Shown piece by piece: positions 33,600 to 43,569 of a stretch of 64,000 nt of DNA. The DNA comes from Deltaproteobacteria bacterium. Its GTDB lineage: Bacteria; Desulfobacterota_D; UBA1144; Nemesobacterales; JAJCZQ01. Position numbers and translations under genes: made by a program. The notes beneath the pieces are model-generated. The model was not told the DNA's origin. It saw only the letters and a program-made list of their open reading frames with translations, and made no database searches. Where the stretch lies: contig JAJCZQ010000026.1 of the NCBI GenBank assembly GCA_029262335.1, forward strand, positions 1 through 64,000, given 5' to 3'. Within the stretch, counting starts at the first letter, position 1, and the number at the start of each line of letters is the position of its first letter.

Positions 33600-35327
33600 T
33601 TGTCTATTAATATTTATAAGAAAAAATTATTTATTTTTACATTTCTAATAATTACATCTTTTGCTTATTCTTTGAATACCGCAATCGCATCTCAGAATGA
33701 TACGCAGGACAAACAGTTAGAAGCAGTTATAAAAAAAGAAAACAAGACAGTTAATAAGCAGGAATGTACGACATCAGAAATAGATCTTTCCCAGGGAAAG
33801 CTATGCGGGAAAACTGTAAATTTACCTGGTAAAAAAACTGCAAATACCTACCTTGGCATCCCTTTTGGTGAAACTACAGCCGGAATTAACCGCTGGCGGT
33901 CACCTATTGCAGATTCAGGATGGAACGGCACATTAAAGGCCACTGAACATGGTCCCGCATGCCCCCAGACAAACAGGTTTGACCCGACTCTGCCATATAA
34001 TGAAGACTGCCTTACCGTAAATGTCTGGACCCCTTCAGGAAAATCAAAGCAGCCAAGAAGCGTGATGGTGTATATATACGGCGGCGCATTTTTATACGGC
34101 TACAGCGGTGACCCTGTATATGACGGTGCTTATACAGCCGCTAATGGAGATGTAGTTGTTGTTAGCATGAACTACCGCGTTGCTTCACTCGGTTTTTTGG
34201 CCGGTATAAAAGACAAAAATTCCGGTGAAGAGATTAACGGCAACTTTGGTATTATGGACCAGGCACTTGCACTAAAGTGGGTAAAGGACAATATATCTAA
34301 TTTTGGGGGAGACCCGGATAAAATTACACTCTACGGGCAGAGCGCTGGTGCATCCAGTGTTGCACTTCATTTAACCGGCCCTTCTAACAGCCTTTTTAAC
34401 AAGGCAATTATGCAAAGCAACCCCCTCGGCATTCCATATAAATCTATAAAAGATTCTAAGCCAATCGCGGAAGATTTTGCAAAAAATATTGGCTGTAATG
34501 TTGATGATCTTGAATGCTTACGCTCAAAAACGGCAGAGGAAGTTATTAAAGCAGAAATTCTTAAAGGCAGGGTTTTAGAAGCTGCACTACACGGCATTAA
34601 AGACTTCCTGGTCTGGGCACCTGTGATTGATGGGAAAATAGTCAAAGCTCACCCTTTAAAACTTATAAAAGAAACCGGGATAAGGAAACCTCTTATTATC
34701 GGCACAAACAAAAACGAAGGGCTTACATTTGTAGGGTTTGCTATGAACAAAATTGGCCTGAAAAAACTAAGTGATATTGAATACTCTCTGGCACTTGATG
34801 TTGTGTTCAGGAACAATAAACTGAAAAATAAAGTATTAAAAAAATATCCGCACCAAAACAATGACAATGAAAAAATGCTTGGAAATGTTCTTACAGATTA
34901 TCTTTTTACCTGCCCTTCCCTCTTTCTCGCCGATAATTCTTCAAAAAAAACGTGGGTCTATTTATTTGACGAGGTCCCTTCATTTAACCCGTTAAAAATA
35001 ATAAACCTTACAGTATGCGGAGATGCAGTATGTCATGGATTTGAACTGCCCTTTGTTTTCCATTCTGCCGGGAATATTGGTTACTCATTTACTCCTGAGG
35101 AGAAAATGCTTTCGGTTCTTATGGTTGACTACTGGACTAATTTTGCCAGGAACACCGATCCGGATGGTAAGGATGAAATATGGCCAACATATAAATCAAG
35201 AACATCTAATGTAATTTTTGTTACACCGATTAATGAAATTGAAAGTAAAAAAGACCTTAAAGCAAGATGCGATTTCTGGGACGGTATTGGCTACGATTTA
35301 CATACATCATTCTGGGATATTTTTTAA
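33600..35327 (+). CDS. Type-B carboxylesterase (TTG start)
   Basis: Signal peptide; TYLGIPFGE, EDCLTVNVWTP, ITLYGQSAGASSVALHL (GxSxG), GTNKNEGLTF. Confidence 0.93.
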   Translation: MSINIYKKKLFIFTFLIITSFAYSLNTAIASQNDTQDKQLEAVIKKENKTVNKQECTTSEIDLSQGKLCGKTVNLPGKKTANTYLGIPFGETTAGINRWRSPIADSGWNGTLKATEHGPACPQTNRFDPTLPYNEDCLTVNVWTPSGKSKQPRSVMVYIYGGAFLYGYSGDPVYDGAYTAANGDVVVVSMNYRVASLGFLAGIKDKNSGEEINGNFGIMDQALALKWVKDNISNFGGDPDKITLYGQSAGASSVALHLTGPSNSLFNKAIMQSNPLGIPYKSIKDSKPIAEDFAKNIGCNVDDLECLRSKTAEEVIKAEILKGRVLEAALHGIKDFLVWAPVIDGKIVKAHPLKLIKETGIRKPLIIGTNKNEGLTFVGFAMNKIGLKKLSDIEYSLALDVVFRNNKLKNKVLKKYPHQNNDNEKMLGNVLTDYLFTCPSLFLADNSSKKTWVYLFDEVPSFNPLKIINLTVCGDAVCHGFELPFVFHSAGNIGYSFTPEEKMLSVLMVDYWTNFARNTDPDGKDEIWPTYKSRTSNVIFVTPINEIESKKDLKARCDFWDGIGYDLHTSFWDIF

Positions 35328-35434
35328 TATAAAAGAAGGAGACCATCTTTAGTGAAATCTCGGTTTCACCTTATCATACCTACAAGCCAAATATATATAG
35401 ATATAACTGACAGTCTCCTGAGCGCGGCCCTCAA

Positions 35435-35584
35435 CTAGTGTTTAAGCGGGGCCTTTCGCTGTTTTTTCCATTTTCGTTCGCCTGCATACCTCAGGTAACT
35501 CTTCCCGGCTACAACCGGGGCATTTTTAACCTTCTTCCATTTCCTGTTACCAAGGTATTCAAGGAAAGCTTTCTTTACAGACAT
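35435..35584 (-). CDS. Small (49 aa) highly basic protein with internal duplicated motif
   Basis: Reverse translation: MSVKKAFLEYLGNRKWKKVKNAPVVAGKSYLRYAGERKWKKQRKAPLKH*, preceded by AAGGGGAAATTAA (RBS-like). Below the length cutoff of the ORF track. Confidence 0.6.
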   Translation of the reverse strand: MSVKKAFLEYLGNRKWKKVKNAPVVAGKSYLRYAGERKWKKQRKAPLKH

Positions 35585-35713
35585 TTAATTTCCCCTTTTT
35601 AATTTCCTTATAGTAAAAGTATATGATAAAAAGCGTTTAAAAACAGTCTATTTTTGGGCCATTAAATATGATATATTTATTTGATAACTGATTTTTTTGT
35701 GGAGGAGTGAGGC

Positions 35714-36787
35714 ATGAAACTTAGACAATTCTTTTTAACTTTATTTGTACTATCTGTATTTTTAATTCCTGGCATTTCCAAAGCGGGTGTGGGACCACCT
35801 TTTATTTCATTTACACTTCCCGAAAGTGACGGAATAAATAATTTTGATGCATTTAATCTCACACTTTTTTATGTATTCGATTTAAGAGAAAGGGAAACTT
35901 TCATCCAGGTTACATACCCTGACCAGGGTGTAAATGCTTCTGTACATGTGCAGATCTTTGATGTGAGCAATAACTGCAATGAAAATAATTTCTTTGATCT
36001 TTTTACTCCAAACGACACACATGTTTATAACTTAAGAGACATTCAAACCAACAATGGAACTCCATCAGGTGTAGTACTCCCCGATAACTCTTATGGTATA
36101 GTTGCCGTGGATATTCAGGGGATATTTAATGGCATGGCTATCTCTACAGGCGGTGGGTTAGGAAATGTAAGAATTGTAGACAATAATGGCTATGAATACA
36201 GGACCAATGCTGTACAGTTTGTAGATACAAGATTAACAGATGCTATAGATGAAAATACCTTCTATTCATTTAATTTTAATTCTGAAAACGGCGTATCACT
36301 TTCAGATATCTACGGAATAACACTTCAGAGAATACCTTTAAATTTTCAAGGCTCTAACCCGTTATTATTTCAGGAATGGGCTGCTACAAATGTACAGGAC
36401 GTATTTTCTCCTTTCGATATAGATATATATGACCTTAACGAAGTGCCCTTCTCATGCAGGGACATTGTATTTTCCTGTGTAAACGACACTAATCCTTTGC
36501 TTGAAGAGTTGCTCGAAATTTCCGGAAAAAGTGTTGCAAGCTTTGATTACGGTATTAATAACTCAATCCCGCACAGCAGGGGTGGTGAACTTTTATGTCC
36601 TGGCAATATTGTTAGTGATGGGATTGTTAAATTAACTCCTGAGATAAGGCCCGGTCTTGATATCGGCCTAAATGATTTTGCCTTTTTTGGTTTTGCCGGT
36701 TTAAACAATGGTAACGGTAGGGGTAGCTTTGACTCGTTCTGGTTATTTAATTACCCCAGTATTGGTTTAGAATTTAATAATTTATAA
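35714..36787 (+). CDS. Secreted hypothetical protein, paralogue of 31505-32578
   Basis: FDLRERETFIQVTY...HVQIFDVSNNCNENNFFD...HVYNLRDIQTNNGTPSGVVLPD...GINNSIPHSRGGELLCPGNI; signal peptide; GGAGGAG RBS. Confidence 0.8.
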   Translation: MKLRQFFLTLFVLSVFLIPGISKAGVGPPFISFTLPESDGINNFDAFNLTLFYVFDLRERETFIQVTYPDQGVNASVHVQIFDVSNNCNENNFFDLFTPNDTHVYNLRDIQTNNGTPSGVVLPDNSYGIVAVDIQGIFNGMAISTGGGLGNVRIVDNNGYEYRTNAVQFVDTRLTDAIDENTFYSFNFNSENGVSLSDIYGITLQRIPLNFQGSNPLLFQEWAATNVQDVFSPFDIDIYDLNEVPFSCRDIVFSCVNDTNPLLEELLEISGKSVASFDYGINNSIPHSRGGELLCPGNIVSDGIVKLTPEIRPGLDIGLNDFAFFGFAGLNNGNGRGSFDSFWLFNYPSIGLEFNNL

Positions 36788-36808
36788 TGGTTTAATAAGA
36801 AAAACTTT

Positions 36809-36848
36809 AAAAAAAGGGGCATTGAATTAAATCAGTGCTCCTTTTTTT
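36809..36848. terminator. Bidirectional terminator between the secreted paralogue and gdhA
   Basis: aaaaaaaGGggCAttga...tcagTGctCCttttttt: A-run, GC-containing stem, T-run between convergent genes. Confidence 0.7.
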
Positions 36849-36850
36849 AT

Positions 36851-38209
36851 TTATACTATCCCGTAAGCAAGCATAGATTCTGCTACTTTTACAAACCCCG
36901 CAAGGTTTGCCCCTTTGACATAGTCCACGTGGTTTTTGCCTTCTTTTCCATATTCGACGCACTGCTGATGGATATTTATCATAATCTCTTTTAGCTTCGC
37001 ATCCACTTCTTCTCTGCCCCATGACAGTCTGAGTGAGTTTTGGCTCTGCTCAAGGCCTGATACTGCCACCCCGCCGGCATTTGCCGCCTTTGCGGGGCCG
37101 AAAAGTATTCTGGCTTTTCTGAACTCGTGTACTCCTTCAAGTTCTGTAGGCATATTTGCCCCTTCAGAAACTGCTATAATCCCGTTTTTCAGAAGAGTTT
37201 TCGCTTCCTGGTGATTTATTTCATTCTGAGTTGCACAGGGAAAAGCCACATCTGCCGGGACTGACCATGGCCTTTTCCCATTAAAAAATTTTGCATTTTT
37301 GTATCTGTCTGCATATTCAGATATCCTTCCTCGCCTTACTTCCTTTAGGTCTTTTATAAATTCGAGTTTTTCATGGTCTATTCCGTCCTTATCATAAATA
37401 AATCCGGACGAGTCCGACATGGTAACGACTCTTGCCCCCATTTGGGTTGCTTTTTCAACCGTATAGATCGCAACATTACCTGAACCCGAAACGAGGCATG
37501 TTTTGCCCTCGAGGCTGTCACCCTTATTTTTGAGCATATCCTCGCAGAAATATACACATCCGTAACCAGTTGCTTCTGTCCTTACGAGGCTTCCGCCAAA
37601 AGAAAGTCCTTTTCCCGTTAATATCCCTGTAAATTCATTGGCAAGTCTCTTATACTGGCCAAACAGATAACTTATCTCCCTGCCCCCTACCCCTATGTCA
37701 CCCGCCGGCACGTCCGTATCTTCACCAACATGCCTGTGAAGCTCTATCATAAGTGAGTGGCAAAACCTCATAATCTCTCGGTCTGATTTACCTTTGGGAT
37801 TAAAATTTGACCCTCCCTTACCGCCTCCCATAGGGAGTCCTGTAAGGCTGTTTTTAAATACCTGTTCAAATCCAAGAAATTTTAAGATACTAAGATTTAC
37901 TGAAGGATGAAACCTCATTCCGCCCTTATAAGGCCCGATAGAGTTATTAAACTGCACCCGCCAGGCCCTGTTTACCCTGACATTACCGGCATCATCTTCC
38001 CAGGAAACACGAAATATTACGATCCTGTCCGGCTCTGTCATTCTTTCAAGTATTCTGGCATGGAGGTAGTCCTCGTTATTAAGTACATAGGGCATTAAAT
38101 CTTCCACAACTTCCCTAACGGCCTGGTGAAATTCAGGCTCACCCGGGTTTCTTTTTACAAGGCCATTCATGAATTTTTCAACTTCAGCTCTTGATTTCGC
38201 AGTTGACAT
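36851..38209 (-). CDS. gdhA: NADP-type glutamate dehydrogenase
   Basis: VNRAWRVQFNNSIGPYKGGMRFHPSVNLSILKFLGFEQVFKNSLTGLPMGGGKGGSNFNPKGKSD. Confidence 0.97.
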   Translation of the reverse strand: MSTAKSRAEVEKFMNGLVKRNPGEPEFHQAVREVVEDLMPYVLNNEDYLHARILERMTEPDRIVIFRVSWEDDAGNVRVNRAWRVQFNNSIGPYKGGMRFHPSVNLSILKFLGFEQVFKNSLTGLPMGGGKGGSNFNPKGKSDREIMRFCHSLMIELHRHVGEDTDVPAGDIGVGGREISYLFGQYKRLANEFTGILTGKGLSFGGSLVRTEATGYGCVYFCEDMLKNKGDSLEGKTCLVSGSGNVAIYTVEKATQMGARVVTMSDSSGFIYDKDGIDHEKLEFIKDLKEVRRGRISEYADRYKNAKFFNGKRPWSVPADVAFPCATQNEINHQEAKTLLKNGIIAVSEGANMPTELEGVHEFRKARILFGPAKAANAGGVAVSGLEQSQNSLRLSWGREEVDAKLKEIMINIHQQCVEYGKEGKNHVDYVKGANLAGFVKVAESMLAYGIV

Positions 38210-38325
38210 AAATACTCCTCAAAAAGTTTAATTTGTTTATAAATCAACTTACGAGGAAGATTGAAAATATAGTTTTAAGAATTTTTTACAGGGGATTGCA
38301 ATAAGGGAGAAAAACTTTTAAAATA

Positions 38326-38532
38326 TTACTTATTAAACACTGATTTGAATTTATTTTTTGTTTGATTATCAAGGTTCTTATTCAGGTAATCGTGAATAGA
38401 TTTTCTTATAATTTCGGAAACATCCATTTCAAGTTTCCATTTTGCTTTTGCAATAACCTCGTAAAGATCATCATCGATGAAAAAAGTCATTTTTCTGTTC
38501 ATTGCTTTCTTACCAATCGGTTTCCTGGCCAT
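38326..38532 (-). CDS. Ribbon-helix-helix-like small DNA-binding protein
   Basis: RKMTFFIDDDLYEVIAKAKWKLEMDVSEIIRKSIHDYLNK, 68 aa. Confidence 0.65.
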   Translation of the reverse strand: MARKPIGKKAMNRKMTFFIDDDLYEVIAKAKWKLEMDVSEIIRKSIHDYLNKNLDNQTKNKFKSVFNK

Positions 38533-38547
38533 GGCCGGAAATATACC

Positions 38548-38592
38548 ATATTATATGAATAATGCATAATATACATTTTATACATATAATAT
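38548..38592. repeat. Perfect 10-bp inverted repeat upstream of the RHH gene (candidate operator)
   Basis: atattatatg (38548-38557) and catataatat (38583-38592), 25-nt spacer, in the divergent intergenic region. Confidence 0.6.
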
Positions 38593-38649
38593 TTACATTA
38601 CAGCTACAATAATTTATAATATCTTTCATCCAGAGAGAGGAGGTACAAA

Positions 38650-39003
38650 ATGGGCTTAGAGTTAATAAAAAACCCGGAGAGTTGGAAAGAAGAGTGGGGA
38701 TTAAACAGTGGGCACTATACTGTTGAGGGCCTTATGTACAGGGCTGTAGAGGAATGCGTCGCAAATATGGAAAACCAGAAGATGCATCCCATTATGGTTA
38801 TTGCCGAATACATTGTGGAGATGAAGAAATACTATCCCGATGAATTTGTCAGCGATAATTTAATGAAGGCTGCTGCCCAGCTTTTAACAGAAAACTACAA
38901 CAAGGTGGAGGCTGATGAAATTTACTATTTCATGCTAAAGACCGAAATTGATCATAATTTTGGTTTAGACACAATAAAAAACCTTGTTAAAGAGTTCAGC
39001 TGA
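38650..39003 (+). CDS. Hypothetical 117-aa protein
   Basis: ORF with strong AGAGGAGGTACAAA RBS before ATG. Confidence 0.7.
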   Translation: MGLELIKNPESWKEEWGLNSGHYTVEGLMYRAVEECVANMENQKMHPIMVIAEYIVEMKKYYPDEFVSDNLMKAAAQLLTENYNKVEADEIYYFMLKTEIDHNFGLDTIKNLVKEFS

Positions 39004-39072
39004 CCTTCGGTGAAATCCAGGTGTAAATATTAAATTTATTTACACTTTAAATTTTGCAATATATTATATTGA

Positions 39073-39096
39073 ATAATTGAATTTCTATTCAATTAT
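39073..39096 (+). terminator. Intrinsic terminator
   Basis: ataattgaat-ttct-attcaattat (10-bp stem) followed by GATTTTTTT. Confidence 0.6.
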
Positions 39097-39139
39097 GATT
39101 TTTTTGCAAATTAATACTGGGCGAGAAGGTTAATTTACT

Positions 39140-39370
39140 TTGGAAAAGAAAAATCTTGAAGACAAGATGAGCGCAATTGGGCTTAAGCGTAACAAGATTG
39201 AAAAACTCAAGGTCTTTATTGACCAAAAGAACTCTTCAAAAAACGTCAGGTTTAATTTTGGCGCAAATACCGTTGATTTCAAAGACGAAGAATTTGAAAA
39301 CGGTTTGCTAAATGAAATTGCTGAAAAATTAATAAACCAGCTGGAAAATGAAATAAAATCCTTAGATTAA
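39140..39370 (+). CDS. Small hypothetical protein (TTG start)
   Basis: 76-aa ORF, upstream GAAGGTTAATT RBS-like. Confidence 0.5.
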   Translation: MEKKNLEDKMSAIGLKRNKIEKLKVFIDQKNSSKNVRFNFGANTVDFKDEEFENGLLNEIAEKLINQLENEIKSLD

Positions 39371-39393
39371 ATTTTTATTCACCTTTGTAGAAA

Positions 39394-39705
39394 TTAATTT
39401 ACTATAATAGTTTTTTTAATGATTACAGTAGGTTTGGCCTCAACCGGCACACCTATTACTTCAATTGCAACCAGCTTCCCATCCTTTTCTGATGCCTGGA
39501 CCCTGTAGCCGGTGGATATGTCTTTGAGTTTGCTTTGTACCGCCTGAAGATTATAAATCTGGCCTGCATTATCCTGAATCCTGACTACATTGTCACCTAC
39601 CAGGGTAACTTCTCCGGTAATCTCCTGCATTGATGATGCATTTAGTCCTGAACTAAGAAAAAGAGTAATAACAAATACAAATAAAATAGAAGTAAATCTT
39701 TTCAT
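39394..39705 (-). CDS. Exported hypothetical protein (DUF5666-like guess)
   Basis: Signal peptide then EITGEVTLVGDNVVRIQDNAGQIYNLQ. Confidence 0.65.
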   Translation of the reverse strand: MKRFTSILFVFVITLFLSSGLNASSMQEITGEVTLVGDNVVRIQDNAGQIYNLQAVQSKLKDISTGYRVQASEKDGKLVAIEVIGVPVEAKPTVIIKKTIIVN

Positions 39706-39807
39706 AACAATACCTCCGGGTATTAATTTTGATCAGATTCACCCTCGCCTCTAGTTATAAGTATGGGGAAAGAGAATTGAACTTCAAGGATTTTATTTAT
39801 TAAAAAT

Positions 39808-40410
39808 CTAAGCGTCTATGTTTATATAACCGGGCTGGTTTTCTATCCGTCTGCACCACTTTTCAACATTAGAAAATTCCGAAATGTCTATACCGCCCTC
39901 ATTTGCAAGCAGTATATATGGATAACAGCACATATCAGCTACTGAGTAACGCCCGGCAAGAAAATCGTTATTGGCTAAATGATCTTCCATAATTGAAAGG
40001 GACTGTTTTCCCTGCTGCTGATGCGATTCAAGCTGGGTCTGGTCAAAATTTCCTTCACCTAGAAATTTAAGATAATATCTCGATACTGCAAGGTACGGAT
40101 CAATTGAAGTCTTACCAAAAATTGACCACTGCATAATCCTGCCAAATTCTTCGGGTGTGTCTGAAAAAAATGCATTTGGCGAATATTTCTTGGCAATATA
40201 AATGGCTACAGCATTAGATTCCCAGATTGTAAACTCCCCGTCTATAAGTACTGGTATTTTCTGGTTTGGATTCAGGCTGGTAAAACTTTCGGTCTTATGC
40301 TCCCCTTCAAACAGCTCTACCCTTACTTTTTCATAATCAAGGCCGAGGTGAGACAAAAGAAGCCTTGCCTTGTAGCAGTTACCCGATAGGGGATGGTCAT
40401 ATAATTTCAT
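39808..40410 (-). CDS. Glutathione S-transferase family protein
   Basis: MKLYDHPLSGNCYKARLLLSHLGLDYEKV...NPNQKIPVLIDGEFTIWESNAVAIYIAKKY. Confidence 0.9.
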   Translation of the reverse strand: MKLYDHPLSGNCYKARLLLSHLGLDYEKVRVELFEGEHKTESFTSLNPNQKIPVLIDGEFTIWESNAVAIYIAKKYSPNAFFSDTPEEFGRIMQWSIFGKTSIDPYLAVSRYYLKFLGEGNFDQTQLESHQQQGKQSLSIMEDHLANNDFLAGRYSVADMCCYPYILLANEGGIDISEFSNVEKWCRRIENQPGYINIDA

Positions 40411-40447
40411 ATTCTAATCCTGATATTCTGTAATTTTAATTAACTGT

Positions 40448-40939
40448 TTAATCCATAATAAAGCTAAGGAATTTTTCATTAAAATTTTCCTCGCCAAACA
40501 CCTTGAATAGTGCTTTCCTGTTCGGAAGAAAATAAAGTACATTGGCCTTAGTGAGTATATCTTTGCCCGCCTTTATCACAGTCTCAACTTCTACCCTTCG
40601 TTTTTCATGGTTTGATATTTTGCCTGAAACAACGAGTTCGGTATCCATTGGTACCGGTTTTAAATAGCTAAGATCAATTTTTGCAGTAAGTCCAATCTTT
40701 TTTATACAGTCAAACATTGCCCAGTATGCTACTTCATCTATCAGTGCACACTGTACACCACCATGAAGTATTCCGGGAAAACCATTAAAGTGCAGCTCGG
40801 GTTTGATCTTTGAAAAGACTTCTTTCCTTTCATCATCAGCATAAAATTTTAACCTGAGCCCGTGGCTGTTATTCGGGTGACAGGCAAAACAGTTATTGCC
40901 GGGAAAATCCAGGAATGAATTTTCTACTTCTCTTATCAT
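40448..40939 (-). CDS. PaaI-type hot-dog thioesterase
   Basis: NNCFACHPNNSHGLRLKF...FPGILHGGVQCALIDEVAYWAM. Confidence 0.85.
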   Translation of the reverse strand: MIREVENSFLDFPGNNCFACHPNNSHGLRLKFYADDERKEVFSKIKPELHFNGFPGILHGGVQCALIDEVAYWAMFDCIKKIGLTAKIDLSYLKPVPMDTELVVSGKISNHEKRRVEVETVIKAGKDILTKANVLYFLPNRKALFKVFGEENFNEKFLSFIMD

Positions 40940-40946
40940 GCAGTAA

Positions 40947-43379
40947 TTAATCTCTCTCTACTACTTTAGCAACAGCAGCCACTCTTTCATCATCTGCAAG
41001 TCCAATGAGCCTTAACCCCTGTGCTCCTCTTCCGTATACGCTGATCTCGGATACTTTCATCCTAATCACCTTGCCGCCATGTGTTGTTATTATCATGATT
41101 TCCATATCATTTGTGACCTGGAATGCGCATACAACCTTTCCGTTTTTACCGGTTGTTTTAATTGTCATAACGCCTTTTCCGCCACGGCCCGTAATCCTGT
41201 AGGCATCCACAATGGTCCTCTTTCCGTATCCCATCTCGGTTACGGTCAGCACCTGTGCTTCGGGCGTCTCAAGCACCTCAAGGCTAACTACATGGTCACC
41301 TTTACCCAGCCTTATGCCTCTTACCCCTGTTGCACTCCTTCCCATGTCCCTAACATCATGTTCATCAAACCTTATTGCCTGGCCGTCTCTTGATGTTATA
41401 AGAATTTCGTTGGTACCATCTGTGATTCTAGCACCAATAAGTTCGTCTTTATCTTTAATGTTTATGGCAATAATTCCTCCAACCCTTGGCCTTGAGTATG
41501 CCATCAGTTTTGTCTTCTTAATAACACCGTTTTTAGTTCCCATGATAATAAATTTATCTTCTTCAAACTTGGTTACGGGAAGTACAGCCGCAACAGTCTC
41601 GGTGTCAGCAAGATTAAGAAGGTTTACCATGGCTTTACCCCTGGTGTTTACACCCGACTCGGGTATTTCGTGTACTTTAAGCCAGTAACATTTTCCAAGA
41701 TTTGAGAAAAACAGTACGTAATTATGCCTTGAGGCAACAAACAGGTCTTCAACAAAATCAGTATCTTTGGTATTAATCCCTGTTCTTCCTTTTCCGCCTC
41801 TTTTCTGGCTTCTGTATACACTGAGAGGGGTTGTTTTTATATAGCCTTCATGAGTGATTGTAACCACCATGTCTTCATCAGCTATCAGGTCTTCTATGGA
41901 AAGCTCTTCAGCGCTGTCCATAATCTCAGTCCTTCTTTTATTTGCAAACTGGTCTCTTATCTGAAGCAGTTCATCCTTGGCTATGTTTAAAATCAACGCT
42001 TCGCTTGCCAGTATTCCAAGAAGGCGTTCTACTGTTTTAATTAGTTCTTTTCTTTCTTCAAGTATCTTATCGGTTTCAAGTGCAGTAAGCCTTTGCAGCC
42101 TCATATCCAAAATTGCCTGGGCCTGAATATCGCTAAGGGAAAGCTTGCTGATCAGCCCCTCTTTTGCTATCTGCGGGCTTTGTGACTTCCTGATCAGTTT
42201 TATTACTTCATCAATGTTATCAAGTGCGATCTTTAGCCCTTCCAGTATATGGAGCCTTGCTTCTGCCTTTGCCAGCTCAAACTGTGTACGCCTTGTGATA
42301 ACTTCTTTTCTGTGGTCAATAAACTGTGCTATTGTTTCTTTGAGCGTAAGCACTTTCGGCTGGTTTCTTACAAGCGCAAGCATTATCACGCCAAATGAAG
42401 AATCCATAGGGGTGTGCTTATATAGCTGGTTGAGAATCACTGCTGCATGCTCTCCGCGTTTAATCTCTATCACGAGCCTTATTCCGTCGCGGTCCGATTC
42501 GTCGCGGATATCTGATATGCCTTTTATTTTTTCATCCCTTACAAGCTCGGCTATTCTTTCTGCAAGTTTTGCCTTGTTTACCTGATAGGGGAGTTCTTCT
42601 ACTATAATTATTTCCCTGTCGCCTTTCTTTTGCTTTTCTATCCTGGCTTTTGCCCTTAGTTTGAGAATACCCCTTCCGGTCTCATAAGCTGATTTGATAG
42701 GTTCTCTGCCAAGTATAAATCCACCGGTTGGGAAATCCGGCCCCGGCATATGTGTCATTAGTTCACTTATTGTAATATTCGGATTTTCGATCTGTGCAGT
42801 GACGGCATCTACAAGCTCTCCCAGATTATGGGGTGGTATGTTGGTAGACATTCCGACCGCTATACCGGAGGTACCGTTTAAAAGAAGATTAGGTACTTTT
42901 GTCGGCAGTACCATTGGCTCAGATTCACTGCCGTCATAGTTAGGTAAAAAATCAACAGTTTCTTTATCAAGGTCATCAAGCATCTGGGAAGCTACCCTGG
43001 CAAGCCTTACCTCGGTATACCTCATCGCTGCAGGTGAGTCTCCGTCAACAGAGCCAAAGTTACCCTGTCCGTCTACAAGCGGGGTCCTCATTGAAAAGTC
43101 CTGCGCCATCCTCACAAGTGTGTCGTATATGGCGCTGTCCCCATGGGGATGGTATTTACCCATAACGTCCCCTACAATCCTTGCTGATTTCTTATATGGC
43201 CTGTTCCAAGCATTTCCCACTTCATGCATTCCATAGAGAATTCTTCTATGGACAGGTTTAAGCCCGTCTCTTACATCCGGAAGGGCCCTCCCTACTATCA
43301 CACTCATGGAATAACTTAGATAAGATTCCTTCATCTCATCTTCAATATTTACAGGAAGAATCATTGGGTCCGTGGACAT
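40947..43379 (-). CDS. gyrA: DNA gyrase subunit A
   Basis: [65 protein letters not shown] (GyrA-box) in the C-terminal domain. Confidence 0.98.
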   Translation of the reverse strand: MSTDPMILPVNIEDEMKESYLSYSMSVIVGRALPDVRDGLKPVHRRILYGMHEVGNAWNRPYKKSARIVGDVMGKYHPHGDSAIYDTLVRMAQDFSMRTPLVDGQGNFGSVDGDSPAAMRYTEVRLARVASQMLDDLDKETVDFLPNYDGSESEPMVLPTKVPNLLLNGTSGIAVGMSTNIPPHNLGELVDAVTAQIENPNITISELMTHMPGPDFPTGGFILGREPIKSAYETGRGILKLRAKARIEKQKKGDREIIIVEELPYQVNKAKLAERIAELVRDEKIKGISDIRDESDRDGIRLVIEIKRGEHAAVILNQLYKHTPMDSSFGVIMLALVRNQPKVLTLKETIAQFIDHRKEVITRRTQFELAKAEARLHILEGLKIALDNIDEVIKLIRKSQSPQIAKEGLISKLSLSDIQAQAILDMRLQRLTALETDKILEERKELIKTVERLLGILASEALILNIAKDELLQIRDQFANKRRTEIMDSAEELSIEDLIADEDMVVTITHEGYIKTTPLSVYRSQKRGGKGRTGINTKDTDFVEDLFVASRHNYVLFFSNLGKCYWLKVHEIPESGVNTRGKAMVNLLNLADTETVAAVLPVTKFEEDKFIIMGTKNGVIKKTKLMAYSRPRVGGIIAINIKDKDELIGARITDGTNEILITSRDGQAIRFDEHDVRDMGRSATGVRGIRLGKGDHVVSLEVLETPEAQVLTVTEMGYGKRTIVDAYRITGRGGKGVMTIKTTGKNGKVVCAFQVTNDMEIMIITTHGGKVIRMKVSEISVYGRGAQGLRLIGLADDERVAAVAKVVERD

Positions 43380-43569
43380 TTAGTTTTAAGCCTCCGAAAA
43401 ATTAGAAAAATAGAAATTATTAATACTGGTAAACTTTCTTGGTTGTTGGAATATTCTAACCGTTTTTTTTATTAGTTTTAATAGTAAATTCAATTAATTT
43501 TAACAAATACCAATATCTTCATAAGTGCCCCAGATTGCTATATATTTGCACTATGGTAGTATATGCGAA

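Noticed and set aside
35352-35369. gtgaaa-tctcgg-tttcac hairpin after the carboxylesterase
   Set aside because: Only a 6-bp stem with no T-run; too weak to call a terminator.
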